42,683 nucleotides of DNA, from positions 1 through 42,683 of the forward strand of contig CANRNC010000017.1 of the NCBI GenBank assembly GCA_947631915.1, in the 5' to 3' direction. The notes beneath the pieces are model-generated. The model was given only the letters and a program-made list of their open reading frames with translations. It was not told the origin of the DNA and ran no database searches. The first letter of the stretch is position 1, and every line of letters starts with the position of its first letter. This stretch comes from an uncultured Clostridia bacterium. Its GTDB lineage: Bacteria > Bacillota > Clostridia > TANB77 > CAG-508. The position numbers were made by a program, and so were the translations under genes. Positions 26,101 through 35,200 of this stretch are shown piece by piece.

Positions 26101-29100
26101 TACTTCTGAATTAGTTTTACAGTAAATTCCAGATTTAGTACTAGATATTGTTCCATAGTTTACATTTATTGGTCCACTTTCTCTATTATATATACCATAT
26201 TCTCCTGTTATATTTATATCTTCGGTCGTTCCTGTACTCTCTCCTTCTTTTCCCAAAACTATAGAACCTGTATTAGAATTATAAATTCCATATGCGTATT
26301 CAGTTGAAAGTGGATCATTTTTTGTTGCAGTTATACTTCCCTTTTCTATTGTTATTATTCCAGAATTTGAATTATAAATTCCATATGCACCAGAACCAGC
26401 ACTTCCTACACCAAGTTTTCCTGTTCCTTCATATTTTGAGGTTGCAGATATTTCTCCATCTTTTATTGTTATATTTCCTTCTCCTCCATTATAAATTCCA
26501 TATGCAGATACGAAATCATCTGTTGTAGATGAAGATATATTTACTTCTTGTATTGTTACATTTCCTGCTTCTGAGTTATATATTCCATATGCATATCTTG
26601 ATGAACTTGTAATTATACTTGAATTTTCTACTGTTATATTTCCTTCTTTTGAATTATAAATTCCATATGAATTTGAATATGTATTGAATGCATTTAAAGT
26701 TATGTCTATACTTTCTATCGTTATATCCCCTGTTTCTTTATTGTAAATTCCATAGCATTGTGAAGAATCTCCTGTTGCAGTTAGTAAAATACTTCCACCT
26801 TGTATTCCCACATTTCCTGTACTCTCATTATATATTCCATATATGTATGTATACTTTCCTGTTGTATTTGCTATTATATTTACATCTTCTATTGTAACAG
26901 TTCCTGCATTTAAATTATATATTCCATATAAATTACATTTTTGTTCATATGTGCCATTTATATCATTTTCTAAATTTATATTAGTTTCTCTTAACTCTAA
27001 TGTTCCTTTATTTTCAATAACCTTTGCACATATTGTTGATTTTAATGTTACATTATCAATATTTAAACTTGCTTGCTCATTATTTAATATTAAGTTACTC
27101 TTATTACTTAATATGATTGCCTCTCCTGTTGAATCTTCTATATGTAATGTTCCATTATTTGTTATAGGAATACTATTTAAATATGTTATTTCGTGTCCTG
27201 CTAAATCTAATGTTATATTTTTATCTGCACTAATCACTATGGCTTCTGTAATAGCAATATTTGATAATATTGTTATTTTACCTTCTGTTGTTTCTTGTAT
27301 TGCTTGTGATAATGAAGCATATTCTTTGTTATTAGTACTTGCTATGTTTATATTTTCTAATACTATAATTTCTTTTCCTTCTTCTACTGCATGGTCTTCA
27401 TTTTCTTCGTGTTTATATTTTACTATGTTATGTCCTTCTTGTAACTCTGAAACTTCTCCACATATCTCTTTTCCTTCTTCAGCTATTATTTCTCCATTAT
27501 TAAAATTAAATACACCATTTGTTTCATTATATACGCCATAGTTTTCTGAATATATTTCTCCTTCATCTATTGTTAGAGTTGCTTCTTCTTCATTATATAT
27601 TCCATAGTTTGTTCTAAATTTTGCATCTCCTTGTATTGTTAAATTATGTTCTCCTACATTATATATTCCATATGTAGAATTTGTTGAATTTAAGCAAATG
27701 CTTCCTCCTTCTATTTTTAAAGTTCCTTCATTTTGTATTCCTTTTTGAGCAAATCCACATATCATTCCTTCTTCATTATCTCGTTCTTGTGGTTCATCCT
27801 TTAATGTAAATTCACCTTTATTATTTATTGCAATATCATTTGTCAATGTTGTTATTTTATTTCCATTTAAATTTAAAGTTACTTTTTTACCTGTTTCTAT
27901 AGTTAATATATCTGTTTCAGTAATGTCTTTAACTAATGTTATTGTTTCTTCTTCGCATTCATTAATGGCTGTTTGTAAGTCATCGTAAAAAGTCTCTTCT
28001 ATGTATGCTATGCCTGTTTCTTTGGCTTTTAATTCTAATTGTTTTCCTTGTTCACTCTCTGTTAATGTTACATCTCCTGCTATTTCACTTACTGTAGCGT
28101 TTATTGCTACAGTTCCTCCTGTTATTATTCCATCATAATATTTTATATCTCCACTAACTCCATATGTCTTTCCTGTTATACTTATTTCTGTATTATCTAT
28201 TACCTCATCGTTTTTACCTATAACTGCTTTTCCACTAACTCCTATTGCTGAACTTAGTTTTCCTTCTGCTGAAGCAGATATATTACCTTTTTCTATTGTT
28301 ATACTTGTATTATTATTGATTCCATATGAAGAACCTGATTTTGTAAATGCAGATATAGTTCCTCCTTGTATTGTTGTTTCTCCAGAACCGTAGATTCCAT
28401 ATGATTCACCTGAATTAGTTGATGATACAGTTCCTCCTGTCATTGTTATAGGTCCTCCGTTAATTCCATATGATTTGTCTCCTGATTTATTACCTGCTGT
28501 AGACGCTGTTATATTCCCTCCTGTTATTGTACATTTACCTCTAATTCCTATAGCACTTTGATAAGATGTGTTATCTGCTACTATTCCTGCAGTTATATTT
28601 CCTCCTTCTATTGTTAATTCTCCATAATTCATTATTGCAGTGGCATTAGATATTGCAGATGCGGATATATCTCCACCTTTTATTGTTAATCGTCCTGAAT
28701 TAGAGATTCCTTGTATAGAGGCATACTTATTATTATCTGTATATAAATTAATCTTTCCACCTTCTATTATTGCTGTACTTCCTGATTGTATTTCTATTAA
28801 ATCATCTGTATTACCACTTATTTCCCCTCCTGTAATTAACAGATTTCCAGAGCTTCCTACCCCTATATTTTGTGTTAGTTTTCCTCCATTAATTGTTATA
28901 TTTGCAGAAATAGATGAAATCGACCATATAGCAGGTTGATTAGTAAATTCAGCAAACAGGTTACCATTATTTACAATCAATTCTGCTCGATTTACCTCTA
29001 TTACCGTATGTTTTGCTGTTATATTTCCTCCATTTATTGTACAATTTGTTCCGTTCTCTAATAGAATCGCTCTATCTGATGATGTTATATTGCCTCCGTT

Positions 29101-29211
29101 TACTACTATATTTGATTCACTATTAGAGCAACCATATAAAACCGCATACTCTCCAAATGTTGTAGTGTTTCTTATTAAGTTTCCACCATTGACTTCTATC
29201 ATACCGTCCAT
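23140..29211 (-). CDS. Giant beta-helix surface protein B, 3' part (after frameshift)
   Basis: About 2020 residues that continue the frame lost near 29207. It is mostly 20-28-residue repeats of the form YGIYN-x-G-x-G-[ND]-I-T-I-x-G-G-x-I-S, expected to form a right-handed beta-helix. Four module starts (Y-x-x-L-x-x-A-I followed by a LDLNGH- or LNLNGN-like strand and N-N-G-x-L) lie near 27985, 27320, 25850 and 24540. Then come a MucBP-like domain (VTVRYVDQDTEKDI, ~23935), a DUF11-like domain (~23700-23330) and ISIKTGE followed by a membrane segment and a conserved tail ending FLNK. The ATG at 29211 has only a weak AAGAG upstream, so separate translation is doubtful. Likely an adhesin-like surface protein. 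Confidence 0.7.
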   Translation of the reverse strand: MDGMIEVNGGNLIRNTTTFGEYAVLYGCSNSESNIVVNGGNITSSDRAILLENGTNCTINGGNITAKHTVIEVNRAELIVNNGNLFAEFTNQPAIWSISSISANITINGGKLTQNIGVGSSGNLLITGGEISGNTDDLIEIQSGSTAIIEGGKINLYTDNNKYASIQGISNSGRLTIKGGDISASAISNATAIMNYGELTIEGGNITAGIVADNTSYQSAIGIRGKCTITGGNITASTAGNKSGDKSYGINGGPITMTGGTVSSTNSGESYGIYGSGETTIQGGTISAFTKSGSSYGINNNTSITIEKGNISASAEGKLSSAIGVSGKAVIGKNDEVIDNTEISITGKTYGVSGDIKYYDGIITGGTVAINATVSEIAGDVTLTESEQGKQLELKAKETGIAYIEETFYDDLQTAINECEEETITLVKDITETDILTIETGKKVTLNLNGNKITTLTNDIAINNKGEFTLKDEPQERDNEEGMICGFAQKGIQNEGTLKIEGGSICLNSTNSTYGIYNVGEHNLTIQGDAKFRTNYGIYNEEEATLTIDEGEIYSENYGVYNETNGVFNFNNGEIIAEEGKEICGEVSELQEGHNIVKYKHEENEDHAVEEGKEIIVLENINIASTNNKEYASLSQAIQETTEGKITILSNIAITEAIVISADKNITLDLAGHEITYLNSIPITNNGTLHIEDSTGEAIILSNKSNLILNNEQASLNIDNVTLKSTICAKVIENKGTLELRETNINLENDINGTYEQKCNLYGIYNLNAGTVTIEDVNIIANTTGKYTYIYGIYNESTGNVGIQGGSILLTATGDSSQCYGIYNKETGDITIESIDITLNAFNTYSNSYGIYNSKEGNITVENSSIITSSSRYAYGIYNSEAGNVTIQEVNISSSTTDDFVSAYGIYNGGEGNITIKDGEISATSKYEGTGKLGVGSAGSGAYGIYNSNSGIITIEKGSITATKNDPLSTEYAYGIYNSNTGSIVLGKEGESTGTTEDINITGEYGIYNRESGPINVNYGTISSTKSGIYCKTNSEVVIGEKDGQVDNSKIDITGEEYGIYGTIKYYEGLITGKTEPVQGTISEIENEAYILVKQGEEGEQFELEKQEGIAYVGNDEEILYKDLRTAIEACEEEGTITLVKNALIEETLTVEEGKKITLNLNGNDIKSLVSETAIINKGELTLKDETENETGKIYGKFQKGIQNEGILEISNVGIDIKNDLNSDIYGIYSKGETKILGGNICISSEYSGYGSSKKYGIYSEDTGKINIEGGNIDLKINSSNGSIESYGIYNVGTGEIIIEEASISSIVNATSSSKSYGINNQGGGDITLKGGTISSYVSIPTYMYYDGYSYGIYNEAQGDITIERGNISAFSDAHYNYGYGIYSKDACQITLGTERENANNDDINIEGNCGIYNSSNGNIIMKYGTISATGEINNKKDNYGIYNDSGNLEIIRGNINSTNDTAIYNNNGTLTIGNNEDNEVDVTTPSISGEANGVYTGGTFNFYDGIIKGNSGAISTSTEILTIPEGYEIQYTDITKTAKLRTIEEGYYLILAQGTYYNSLETAIGVISNTTNREGTIHIRENIQTDKQIEIPEGVDITIALEGHQITYTDTETAIINNGTLRIIDYENVEVGSSTTVSKIQNQNGTVIQNNGTLIIGQEGNANRESPVIEGTQAVKGEPADVKSGKLVGGTEGILAGNRVRILALNNEGIELSIAPEMSYKPTEWTRNNARAYMEADIIPILELYSKPEGLIETGKVTVRYVDQDTEKDIAIDESSGYGYEITGNVGEEYETQQKEIPYYVYVRSTENTKGTINKGEDTVIYYYRKQVFNFSIEKTLAGVTLNGQAVKIKDNKLAKIELKSSEIENTSVVADYKIKVTNEGELEGTAKVVDKLPEGYKGLIVPDYWKENGNGTLEAEVELGAGESKELTITLIWENSEENLGPKSNKAELVEGENLANYEDTNKEDNTSEATIVISIKTGEVVSIIIITLMMTIIITGAVILIITKGFGKQPYIKNIKFLNK

Positions 29212-31399
29212 TGCTCTTTATTACCCAACTACTACCTTCGTGCACAATTGCTCCACTTGTTATTGTTAATTTTGCACTCTCACTAGTATTTTCTATGATT
29301 TCACGTTCACCATTGCTATAAAATTTCCCCTTTATGGTTGTACTATCATCTTCTTCTGTTATACTACTATCTATTATTTCAATTTCTCCTGAGTTTCTTA
29401 ATAAAACTTCATATTCTGTAATTTTTACTGTGTGTCCATTTAAGTCTAATAATATATTCTTTGTATTATCTACTGTTAGAGTTGTTGTTACTGGTATATC
29501 CGCAACTATGTCTATTTCTATTTGCTCTCCTGTAGCTTCGCTATTTGCTTCATTTATAGCATCTTGTAGTTTTACATATTTTGTTCTTCCTATTATTGCT
29601 TCTATTTCTCTTACTTTTTCTAATGTATCCTTATATATTTCTTCTTCCATTGGTCTTACTATTGATTCATATAAAATTGGCGTGTCTGTTACTTCTCCTT
29701 CTACTGGTGCTTTTCCTATTATTTGACCATCATAGAAGTTTAGTTTTCCATTATTTAATATTCCTTTTAGTTTTCCTTCTATTCTTGGACTTTCACTATT
29801 TGGAATTGCTTCTATTCCTTCATCTTCTCCTAATGTTACTGTTGCTCCTTCTTCTACTTGTATCGCTACATAGTTTTGGCTTTCTATACTTCCTTTTCCT
29901 TCGGCTTTGCTTGAATATTTTCTTTTTAATTTCTCTTGTCTTGCTGTATTTTCTATATAGTCTGCTATGTCATATTTATTATCTACTACTCTTACTTGTC
30001 CACTTGTTACTTTTACAGTTGGTTTTTGTAAAATTGAACCTATTGTGTATCCGTTTAAGTCTATTGTTATATTTTTATCTTCTATTTCTGTTGATTCATC
30101 TGTTATATCTGCTACTACTTGTACTATTATTTCTCCATCTTCTGCTGTTATATTTTTCTCTTCTAATACTCCTACTAATTCTTCTAAAGTAAAATATTCT
30201 TCTCCTATTATACTTTCTTCTGGTGCATCTAATACTATTACTACTGCATATCTTTCTTGTATTTCATTTACATTTATTGCTTCTTTTGATATATTTCCTG
30301 CTATGTCTTGTACCCATGCATAGTATGTTCCGTTCTGGGTTATTCCTGGTATTTGTACTGATATTGGTTCTTCTCCACTTACAGGTGTAAATTCTTCTGG
30401 TGCTTCTTCGGTGTCTGTTATTGCATATCCATATATTCCTGATTTTCCATAGATTTCTGTTGCTTCTGCATCTTGCATTTCTATTGTTACTGTTACTTCA
30501 TCTTGTACTCTATTTGTTGTTTTTTCTGCTATTCTTACTATTGGCTCTAGTTTGTCTATGTTATTTATAGTTAATGATTTTATTTCACTATATTTTCCAT
30601 CTTTATATTTTGATTTGGCATATAATGTTCCGTTTTTTTCTATTTCTACTCCTGTTTCTGGATTATATTTTTGCCATTGTTCTTCTGTTATATCTTCTGC
30701 ATTAGCAACACCTGTAGCATCGTTATATACTATCGCATAATATATTTCTACATCTTTGTTTCCTTTTATTTTTATTCTTCCGTTTTCTTCTTCATATGCA
30801 AATATTGCTGTGTTTTCTTCTGACCCTTGTGCTGTTTCTTCTTGTCCTTCTTTCTCTTTCGTTATGTCTTTTACATATGCTTCTAGTTCTCCTGCTTGTG
30901 TTGCATCTATTCCTATCGTTGCTTTTTTGAAGGTTTGTTCATAATCTGTTGTTGTCTCTTTGTTTTCTATTTCTATATCGTAGCTTTCGCCTTCCTTTAT
31001 TCCATCTATCTTTAATTTTATTCCTTCTTCTGGGACTTGTATGTTTCCTTGCTCGTCTTTTTCTATTTGCTCTCCATTTACTGCATTATAATAGCTAATA
31101 GTTAATTCACTATTAGGCGTTATGCTTATTTTATTTCCTGCTAGTTGTGTATTATCTAACATACTTAATTCGTTTATCATCATATATATGCTATATATTT
31201 TTTCTTCTTCTAGTTCATCTGAGTCTGCTTTTAGTTGTTGTGATCCTATTCTTGTTGTTCCTAGATTGCTACTATAAAGTAGCATTACTGTTGTTACCAT
31301 TGCTATTATTAATAACATTATACATGTTACAATTACAGCGGGCACATTGCAATGTGCCCCTACAGCTTTGTTTTTAATTTTTCCTTCGTTTGATTCCAT
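29123..31399 (-). CDS. Giant beta-helix surface protein B, 5' part (frameshifted)
   Basis: The first 758 residues of paralogue B. Start at ATG 31399 with GGAGGT 7 bases upstream; an in-frame TTG at 31414 lies before that site and is rejected. A basic N-terminus, the palindrome-encoded VGAHCNVP, a membrane segment (~23-46), a conserved extracellular region with KKATIGIDATQAGELEAYVKDI, an Ig-like stretch after NNIDKLEP, and the first two beta-helix modules (~400 and ~603) follow. From about residue 730 the reading frame shifts and stops at 29123 after an unrelated tail (NGRYDRSQWW...). Removing one base from GGACGGTATG at ~29207 would join it to the frame of the 3' part. The gene is either broken or carries a sequence error. 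Confidence 0.75.
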   Translation of the reverse strand: MESNEGKIKNKAVGAHCNVPAVIVTCIMLLIIAMVTTVMLLYSSNLGTTRIGSQQLKADSDELEEEKIYSIYMMINELSMLDNTQLAGNKISITPNSELTISYYNAVNGEQIEKDEQGNIQVPEEGIKLKIDGIKEGESYDIEIENKETTTDYEQTFKKATIGIDATQAGELEAYVKDITKEKEGQEETAQGSEENTAIFAYEEENGRIKIKGNKDVEIYYAIVYNDATGVANAEDITEEQWQKYNPETGVEIEKNGTLYAKSKYKDGKYSEIKSLTINNIDKLEPIVRIAEKTTNRVQDEVTVTIEMQDAEATEIYGKSGIYGYAITDTEEAPEEFTPVSGEEPISVQIPGITQNGTYYAWVQDIAGNISKEAINVNEIQERYAVVIVLDAPEESIIGEEYFTLEELVGVLEEKNITAEDGEIIVQVVADITDESTEIEDKNITIDLNGYTIGSILQKPTVKVTSGQVRVVDNKYDIADYIENTARQEKLKRKYSSKAEGKGSIESQNYVAIQVEEGATVTLGEDEGIEAIPNSESPRIEGKLKGILNNGKLNFYDGQIIGKAPVEGEVTDTPILYESIVRPMEEEIYKDTLEKVREIEAIIGRTKYVKLQDAINEANSEATGEQIEIDIVADIPVTTTLTVDNTKNILLDLNGHTVKITEYEVLLRNSGEIEIIDSSITEEDDSTTIKGKFYSNGEREIIENTSESAKLTITSGAIVHEGSSWVIKSNGRYDRSQWWKLNKKHYNIWRVCGFIWLL
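31340..31364. repeat. Palindromic repeat inside the coding sequence of giant gene B
   Basis: GGGCACATTGCAATGTGCCC is a perfect 20-bp palindrome followed by CTACA. On the minus strand it encodes V-G-A-H-C-N-V-P just before the membrane segment. Confidence 0.9.
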
Positions 31400-31448
31400 A
31401 GAATTTACCTCCAAAAAAGTTTAGTTTTTCATTAAAATTTCTACAATG

Positions 31449-31478
31449 ATTTTAATATATAAAAATATATAAAGTAAA
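31449..31478 (-). promoter_or_regulatory. Promoter of giant gene B
   Basis: TTTACT (31478-31473), 18 bases, TAAAAT (31454-31449); same boxes and spacing as giant genes A and C. Confidence 0.55.
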
Positions 31479-31508
31479 TGGAAGTTTTTGTTTAAAATAA
31501 CCATTTTA

Positions 31509-31609
31509 GGCGGTTTTATTTACGGAAATTCAGGGCTTATGTGTTTATTTTTTATTGATGAAGTTTTATGTACATTTTTGTTTTATTTTGGAGGTTTTGT
31601 TAGGGAAAT
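31509..31609 (-). promoter_or_regulatory. Paired upstream elements, 80 bp apart, before giant gene B
   Basis: ATTTCCCTAACAAAACCTCC (31609-31590) and ATTTCCGTAAATAAAACCGC (31529-31510), minus strand, 80 bases start to start. The region between is also nearly identical to that before giant gene A. A plus-strand frame through here is not a gene. Confidence 0.45.
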
Positions 31610-31708
31610 GGTACGAACAATTCATAGTAAATCTTATAAATATATGCAATATACCCTTACAAATAATAATATCTTAGAACAAATTTTTGTATAAGTTTTC
31701 AGATAAGC

Positions 31709-31737
31709 TTGATTTTATTAATTAACTATAATAAAAT
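31709..31737 (+). promoter_or_regulatory. Promoter of the 45-aa small gene
   Basis: TTGATT (31709-31714), 17 bases, TAAAAT (31732-31737) on the plus strand. Confidence 0.6.
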
Positions 31738-31800
31738 AATAATTAACCTTACGTAATAGAAAGGATAGCTTTTTCTAAAGGGCGGAAAGGGGGACTAAAT

Positions 31801-31938
31801 TTGAACAACTGCGATTTGATTCTGCATTTTGTTGATAAGTACATATCAGAAAAAGAAAAGAACATTATCTTACAACAGCAGTTACATAAATACAAACAAA
31901 ATTCAGATGAGAAAAAAGTTAAGACTAATAAGCAATAA
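31801..31938 (+). CDS. Small protein, 45 aa, complete transcription unit
   Basis: A TTG start with AAAGGGGG 7-8 bases upstream encodes 45 residues: MNNCDLILHFVDKYISEKEK, then a Gln/Lys-rich helix (NIILQQQLHKYKQ) and a basic tail. It is predicted as one amphipathic helix or short coiled coil; no family recognised. A promoter (31709), ribosome site and intrinsic terminator (31949) frame it in order, making it one of the best-framed short genes here. It lies divergently from giant gene B and could act as a small regulator or partner, which is inference. Confidence 0.55.
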   Translation: MNNCDLILHFVDKYISEKEKNIILQQQLHKYKQNSDEKKVKTNKQ

Positions 31939-31948
31939 TATTTAGTCG

Positions 31949-31981
31949 ATAGGGTAGATTTCGCGGTCTACTCTATTTTTT
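31949..31981 (+). terminator. Terminator of the 45-aa gene
   Basis: ATAGGGTAGA (31949-31958) pairs with TCTACTCTAT (31967-31976, one G-T pair) and is followed by a T run. A 25-base stretch at 31985-32012 just after it (AAAACTAATTTTAAGAATTGC) is a third partial copy of the AATTGCT element. Confidence 0.75.
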
Positions 31982-32132
31982 GAATAAAAAACTAATTTTA
32001 AGAATTGCTAATAAAATCTAAATTTCGCATAACTATCTTTCTAACGCATAACTCATCTGTAGCTAATAAATTCGCACAGCTGAGAAATCTAAGAAAACTC
32101 TCCACTATCGTGGATGACTTTCCTAAGAATAT

Positions 32133-32165
32133 AAAAAAAGTATGTGCATTCGCGGATGCACATAC
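32133..32165 (-). terminator. Terminator of giant gene A
   Basis: On the minus strand GTATGTGCA (32165-32157) pairs perfectly with TGCACATAC (32148-32140) around an 8-base loop and is followed by seven T residues. It lies 130 bases after the stop at 32295. The rest of 32012-32294 holds no clear gene. Confidence 0.75.
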
Positions 32166-32272
32166 AACTAATTTTGAATAACTGCGATATTCAAAGTTCA
32201 TTTATTTTGTAATTAAATAATAACATATTGTTTTTAATTTGTCAATATACGGCTTTGATTTGCTTCATATTA

Positions 32273-32293
32273 GGGGCACGATGTGCCCCTACA
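32273..32293. repeat. Palindromic repeat abutting the stop of giant gene A
   Basis: GGGCAC-GAT-GTGCCC followed by CTACA, one base from the stop codon (32297-32295). A shortened member of the dispersed family. Confidence 0.8.
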
Positions 32294-32294
32294 G

Positions 32295-35200
32295 TTATTT
32301 ATTTAGAAATCTGATGTCTTTTATGTTTGATTCTTTTCCTTTTCTTGGTGCTACCCAGAAGATTAAGTATCCACTTATTATGCATGATATTGTTAGCATT
32401 ATTAGGATTATTATACTTACTGTTTCTCCTGTCTTTATGCTTATTACTATTGTTGCTTCTGATATGTCGTCTTCTTTGTTTGTATCTTCGTAGTTTGCTA
32501 CGTTTTCTCCTCCTACTAACTCTGCTTTGTTTGATTTTGAACCTAGGTTTTCTTCACTATTTTCCCAGATTAATGTTACTGTTAATTCTTTGCTTTCTCC
32601 TATGTCTAACTCTACTTCTGCTTCTAATGTTCCGTCTGCATTTTCTTTCCAGTAGTCTGGTACTATTAATCCTTTATATCCTTCTGGTAATTTGTCTACT
32701 ACTTTTACTGTTCCTGCTAGTTCTCCTTCATTTGTTACCTTTATCTTGTAATCTGCTACTACACTTGTATTTTCTATCTCTGATGGCTTTAATTCTATTT
32801 TTGCTAATTTATTGTCTTTGATTTTTACTGCCTGTCCATTTAATGTTACTCCTGCTAATGTCTTTTCTATTGAGAAGTTAAATACTTGTTTCCTATAATA
32901 GTAGATTACTGTGTCTGTTCCTTCTTTTATTGTTCCTTTCGTGTTTTCTGTGCTTGTTACATATACATAGTATGGAATTTCTTTTTGTTCTGTTTCATAT
33001 GCTTCTCCTACATTGCCTGTTATTTCATATGTGTAGTTTGTTATAGTAGAATCATCAGGGTTTATTTTTTCAATGTCTTTTTCTGTGTCTTGATCTACAT
33101 ATCTTACTGTTACTTTTCCTGTTGTTACTTCTTCTCCATAGTCTTGTCTTACTACTACATTGTCTTTTATTTCTTCTTTTTCAAGTTCTTCATTTTCTTT
33201 GTTTAAGTGCCCTTCTGGATAATATGTTATTGTTTCACCTTTTGCTTCATTTACTAGGTTTTGTGTTACATCCTGGTCTTTGTATACTAATATTATTTCT
33301 TTTACTATTTCTTCTGTGTAGTCTCCATCTTTAAATGTATCTATGTTTACTTCTTTTGTCCATGTTATTGTTTTTGCTTCTTCATTATATTCTCCATCTG
33401 CTATCTCTGATCTAGTTACATCTATCTTTGCCGGTAATGTGTCTACTATTCTTATTATTGCTTTTCCTATGTAATTTCTTATTGTTGTATTGTATGTTAT
33501 TGTATATGGTACTTCGCCATCTTCTCTTGTTAGTACCGCTTCTCCTTCTTCGTTCTTTTCTAATGTTACTATCTTCTCTATATTCTTTTCTATACTTGGT
33601 GTTGTTAATTTATAATAATAATTTACTTCTATGTTTTCTGTACCATATGTTCCTGAAGCCCCTTCTGGATTCTCATTTATACATGTATAATTCTTTGGTA
33701 CTTCACTTGATACACTTGTTGTATACTCTTGTCCTACTATTCCTGTTTTGGTTTCTGCTCCTACTAGTTCTACTGTTGTATATTTTCCTTCTTCTGTGTC
33801 TGCTTCTGAATCATAGATGTAATGATGTACTATTACTTGTGATGGTATCTCTAATGTTGACCTTGAATATAAGTTTAGTGTTGGTATAATGTCAGCATTT
33901 ATATTTGCATTTACATTGTTCTTAGTCCATTCTGTTGGAGTTGCTGTTATTTCTGGGTCTAATGATAATACTTTATCGCCATTGTTTAATGTCATTGCAT
34001 ACGTTCTGTAAGCCTTTATATTATTTGGATATTCTCCTACTATTTTTCCACTCTTTATTTCTGGACTTTGTGCGCTTATTGCTGGATTTCCTTCTATTTG
34101 TGGTGACTGTTCATTTGCATTGTCTTCTTGTCCTATTATTAAAGTTCCATCATTTTTTATTACTGTTCCATTTTCATTCTTAATTAATGATGTAATTTCT
34201 GCACTGCTTTGTGATACATCTTCAAAGTCTATTATCTTTAAAGTTCCGTTATTTGTTATCGCTACTTCTGTATCTTGATATGTTATTTGATTTCCTTGTA
34301 ATGCTATTGTTATATCTACACCTGTTGGTATTGTTATAGCTTCATTTATATTTATTAGACTTGAATTAATTTCAATTGTACCTGTTCTATCTGTTGTGTT
34401 TGATATTACTATCACTGCTGATGATAATGAGTCTATATATGTATCTCCTACTTTAATTGAATCATCAAAAGTTCCTGGCAAACTTAATATTGCAATTCTT
34501 GCTAAATCATAATTCTTTACTTCATATCCTTCTGCCCATGAAGTTACTTCTCCTGATATTGCTTGTTCTTCTCCTTTTATTATTCCATCATAGAAGTTTA
34601 ATGTTCCATCGTTTGATATTCCGTATGTTTTTCCTGTTATACTTGGGTTTTGCATATCTACATTACCGTCATCTTTATTACCTAGTGTTAATGTTCCTCT
34701 GTTAAATATTGCATTCCCTTCTGAAGATATATCACCTTTTTCTACTGTTACATTTCCACCATCATTATATATTACCTCACTATTATCTGAATTTATTTTG
34801 GCATTTTTTACCATAATATTACCATTTTCTTTATTATAGATTCCGTAGCCACCTGTTATATTAATAGAGCTGTCTTCTGTAGATTCTTCTTTTCCTATAG
34901 TTATTGTACCTGTTTCATTATATATTCCATATAAATTATTAATCAAGCCTTCTTGAGATAAAGATATTGTTAATCCTTCTATTGTTGACGTTTGTTCTGA
35001 ATTATTATATATACCATATATATTTAAAGCCCCTAACAATTCAGTTATATTGATTTGTCCTCCTAATACTTTTAAAGTTCCTTTATTTTCTATTGCTTTT
35101 TGTTCTCCTCTAGTATCTAATTCTATTGTTCCTTTTTCTATTGTTAAGTTAGCATTAGTTTCATTGTTTAATATATTTCCATTTCCATATATAATTCCAC

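Noticed and set aside
24700-28900. Possible CRISPR-like or satellite array because of regular TATTCCATA-type repeats
   Set aside because: The spacing is variable, the frame stays open and the repeats encode YGIYN protein motifs, so they are coding beta-helix repeats.
31488-31694. 68-residue plus-strand frame
   Set aside because: It overlaps the conserved leader of giant gene B; conservation there follows the regulatory elements, not the codons.
31998-32201. 67-residue minus-strand frame
   Set aside because: It runs through the terminator hairpin of giant gene A and the tail of the AATTGCT element, with no ribosome site.
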